Source: Pseudomonadota bacterium
GTDB lineage: Bacteria; Pseudomonadota; Gammaproteobacteria; Arenicellales; Arenicellaceae
Reading direction: 5' to 3'
DNA: 13,682 nucleotides
Assembly: GCA_018660405.1 (NCBI GenBank)
Contig: JABJKL010000203.1
Coordinates: forward strand, 1 to 13,682
The position numbers were made by a program, and so were the translations under genes. This document shows positions 13,197-13,682 of the stretch, one piece after another. Numbering within the stretch: position 1 is the stretch's first letter; each line of letters opens with the position of its first letter. Under the pieces are notes generated by a model. That model was not told where the DNA came from. It worked only from the letters and a program-made list of their open reading frames with translations, and searched no databases.

Positions 13197-13682
13197 AGAA
13201 CTTGGATTTATCGACGGCCTTCTCGCTAGCATCACGAGGCGATACCAAGCGCTGGCTCACAAGCCCTTCCAAACATTGATCCAGGGTTTGCATACCATGC
13301 GCCTGACCGGTCTGGATAGTTGAATACATTTGCGCCACCTTGTCCTCCCGAATCAAGTTGCGAATAGCTCCAGTAGCCATCATGATTTCATACGCAGCAA
13401 CCCGGCCACCGCCAATTCTCTTCAACAACGTTTGCGATATAACGGCTTGCAATGACTCCGACAACATTGACCTGACCATGTCTTTGTCGGCCGCAGGATA
13501 TACATCAATAATTCGGTCGATCGTCTTTGCGGCTGACGTAGTATGGAGCGTACCGAACACCAAATGACCCGTTTCTGCAGCAGTAAGTGCGAGACTGATA
13601 GTTTCCAAATCCCGCATTTCGCCGACTAAAATCACATCAGGATCTTCTCGCAAAGCGGAGCGCAACGCATTCTCGAAGCCAA
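13195..13682 (-). CDS. pilT: Type IV pilus retraction ATPase PilT, C-terminal part only
   Basis: The reading frame enters from the right edge (…GFENALRSALREDPDV) and ends at 13195. The visible 161 or so residues cover the second half of PilT: Walker B DVILVGEMRDLET, His box TGHLVFGTLHTTSA, and the PilT-specific AIRNLIREDK near the C-terminus, followed by GMQTLDQCLEGLV. AIRNLIRE is the motif reported to be needed for retraction in P. aeruginosa. PilT hydrolyses ATP to depolymerise the pilus for twitching motility. Full-length PilT is about 345 residues, so roughly the first 185, including Walker A, lie outside. The product is cytosolic, docking on the PilC platform. pilU follows after 67 bases on the same strand. 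Confidence 0.96.
   Translation of the reverse strand, partial: GFENALRSALREDPDVILVGEMRDLETISLALTAAETGHLVFGTLHTTSAAKTIDRIIDVYPAADKDMVRSMLSESLQAVISQTLLKRIGGGRVAAYEIMMATGAIRNLIREDKVAQMYSTIQTGQAHGMQTLDQCLEGLVSQRLVSPRDASEKAVDKSKF

Overview
The window looks like ordinary gammaproteobacterial chromosome. The main evidence is the right half, gshB-tonB-yqgE-ruvX-pyrR-pyrB-pyrC' followed by convergent pilU-pilT. This is the gene order I recall from Pseudomonas aeruginosa (PA0407 to PA0401, with pilU/pilT next door), including the catalytically dead PyrC' that is typical there. GC content looks close to 50%. The genus cannot be fixed from the sequence; a marine lineage is a guess based on the flavour of the accessory genes and repeats.

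Layout. Positions 1-3099 (minus strand) carry tkt followed by pgk, which runs off the left edge: central carbon metabolism (pentose phosphate/Calvin-type sugar shuffling and lower glycolysis). Positions 3101-3365 hold a 265-bp structured element with perfect 22-bp terminal inverted repeats. It lies one base upstream of the tkt start codon and now supplies tkt's Shine-Dalgarno sequence. Positions 3366-5930 are an accessory stretch: a small single-span membrane protein of unknown function, a secreted DUF6152-type protein with an extra C-terminal domain, and (minus strand) a HAD-fold phosphatase that resembles the N-terminal half of HAD-UbiA fusion proteins without the UbiA half. Positions 5972-6080 hold a second palindromic repeat.

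Positions 6172-11960 (plus strand) form one tightly packed run of seven genes: glutathione synthase, a TonB-type energy transducer, YqgE/AlgH, the RuvX/YqgF Holliday-junction resolvase homologue, the PyrR regulator, aspartate carbamoyltransferase and its dihydroorotase-like partner subunit. Gaps run from a 1-base overlap to about 50 bases, so co-transcription is likely. Positions 12000-13682 (minus strand) hold pilU and the C-terminal part of pilT, the type IV pilus retraction ATPases, separated by a perfect 13-bp hairpin.

I found no phage, CRISPR, toxin-antitoxin or defence system, and no clear new multi-gene system. The observation most worth following up is the element upstream of tkt. Removing it in silico recreates a canonical ribosome binding site at canonical spacing, so it appears to have displaced the native site and replaced it with one carried in its own terminal repeat. 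That site is perfectly complementary to the other end of the element.
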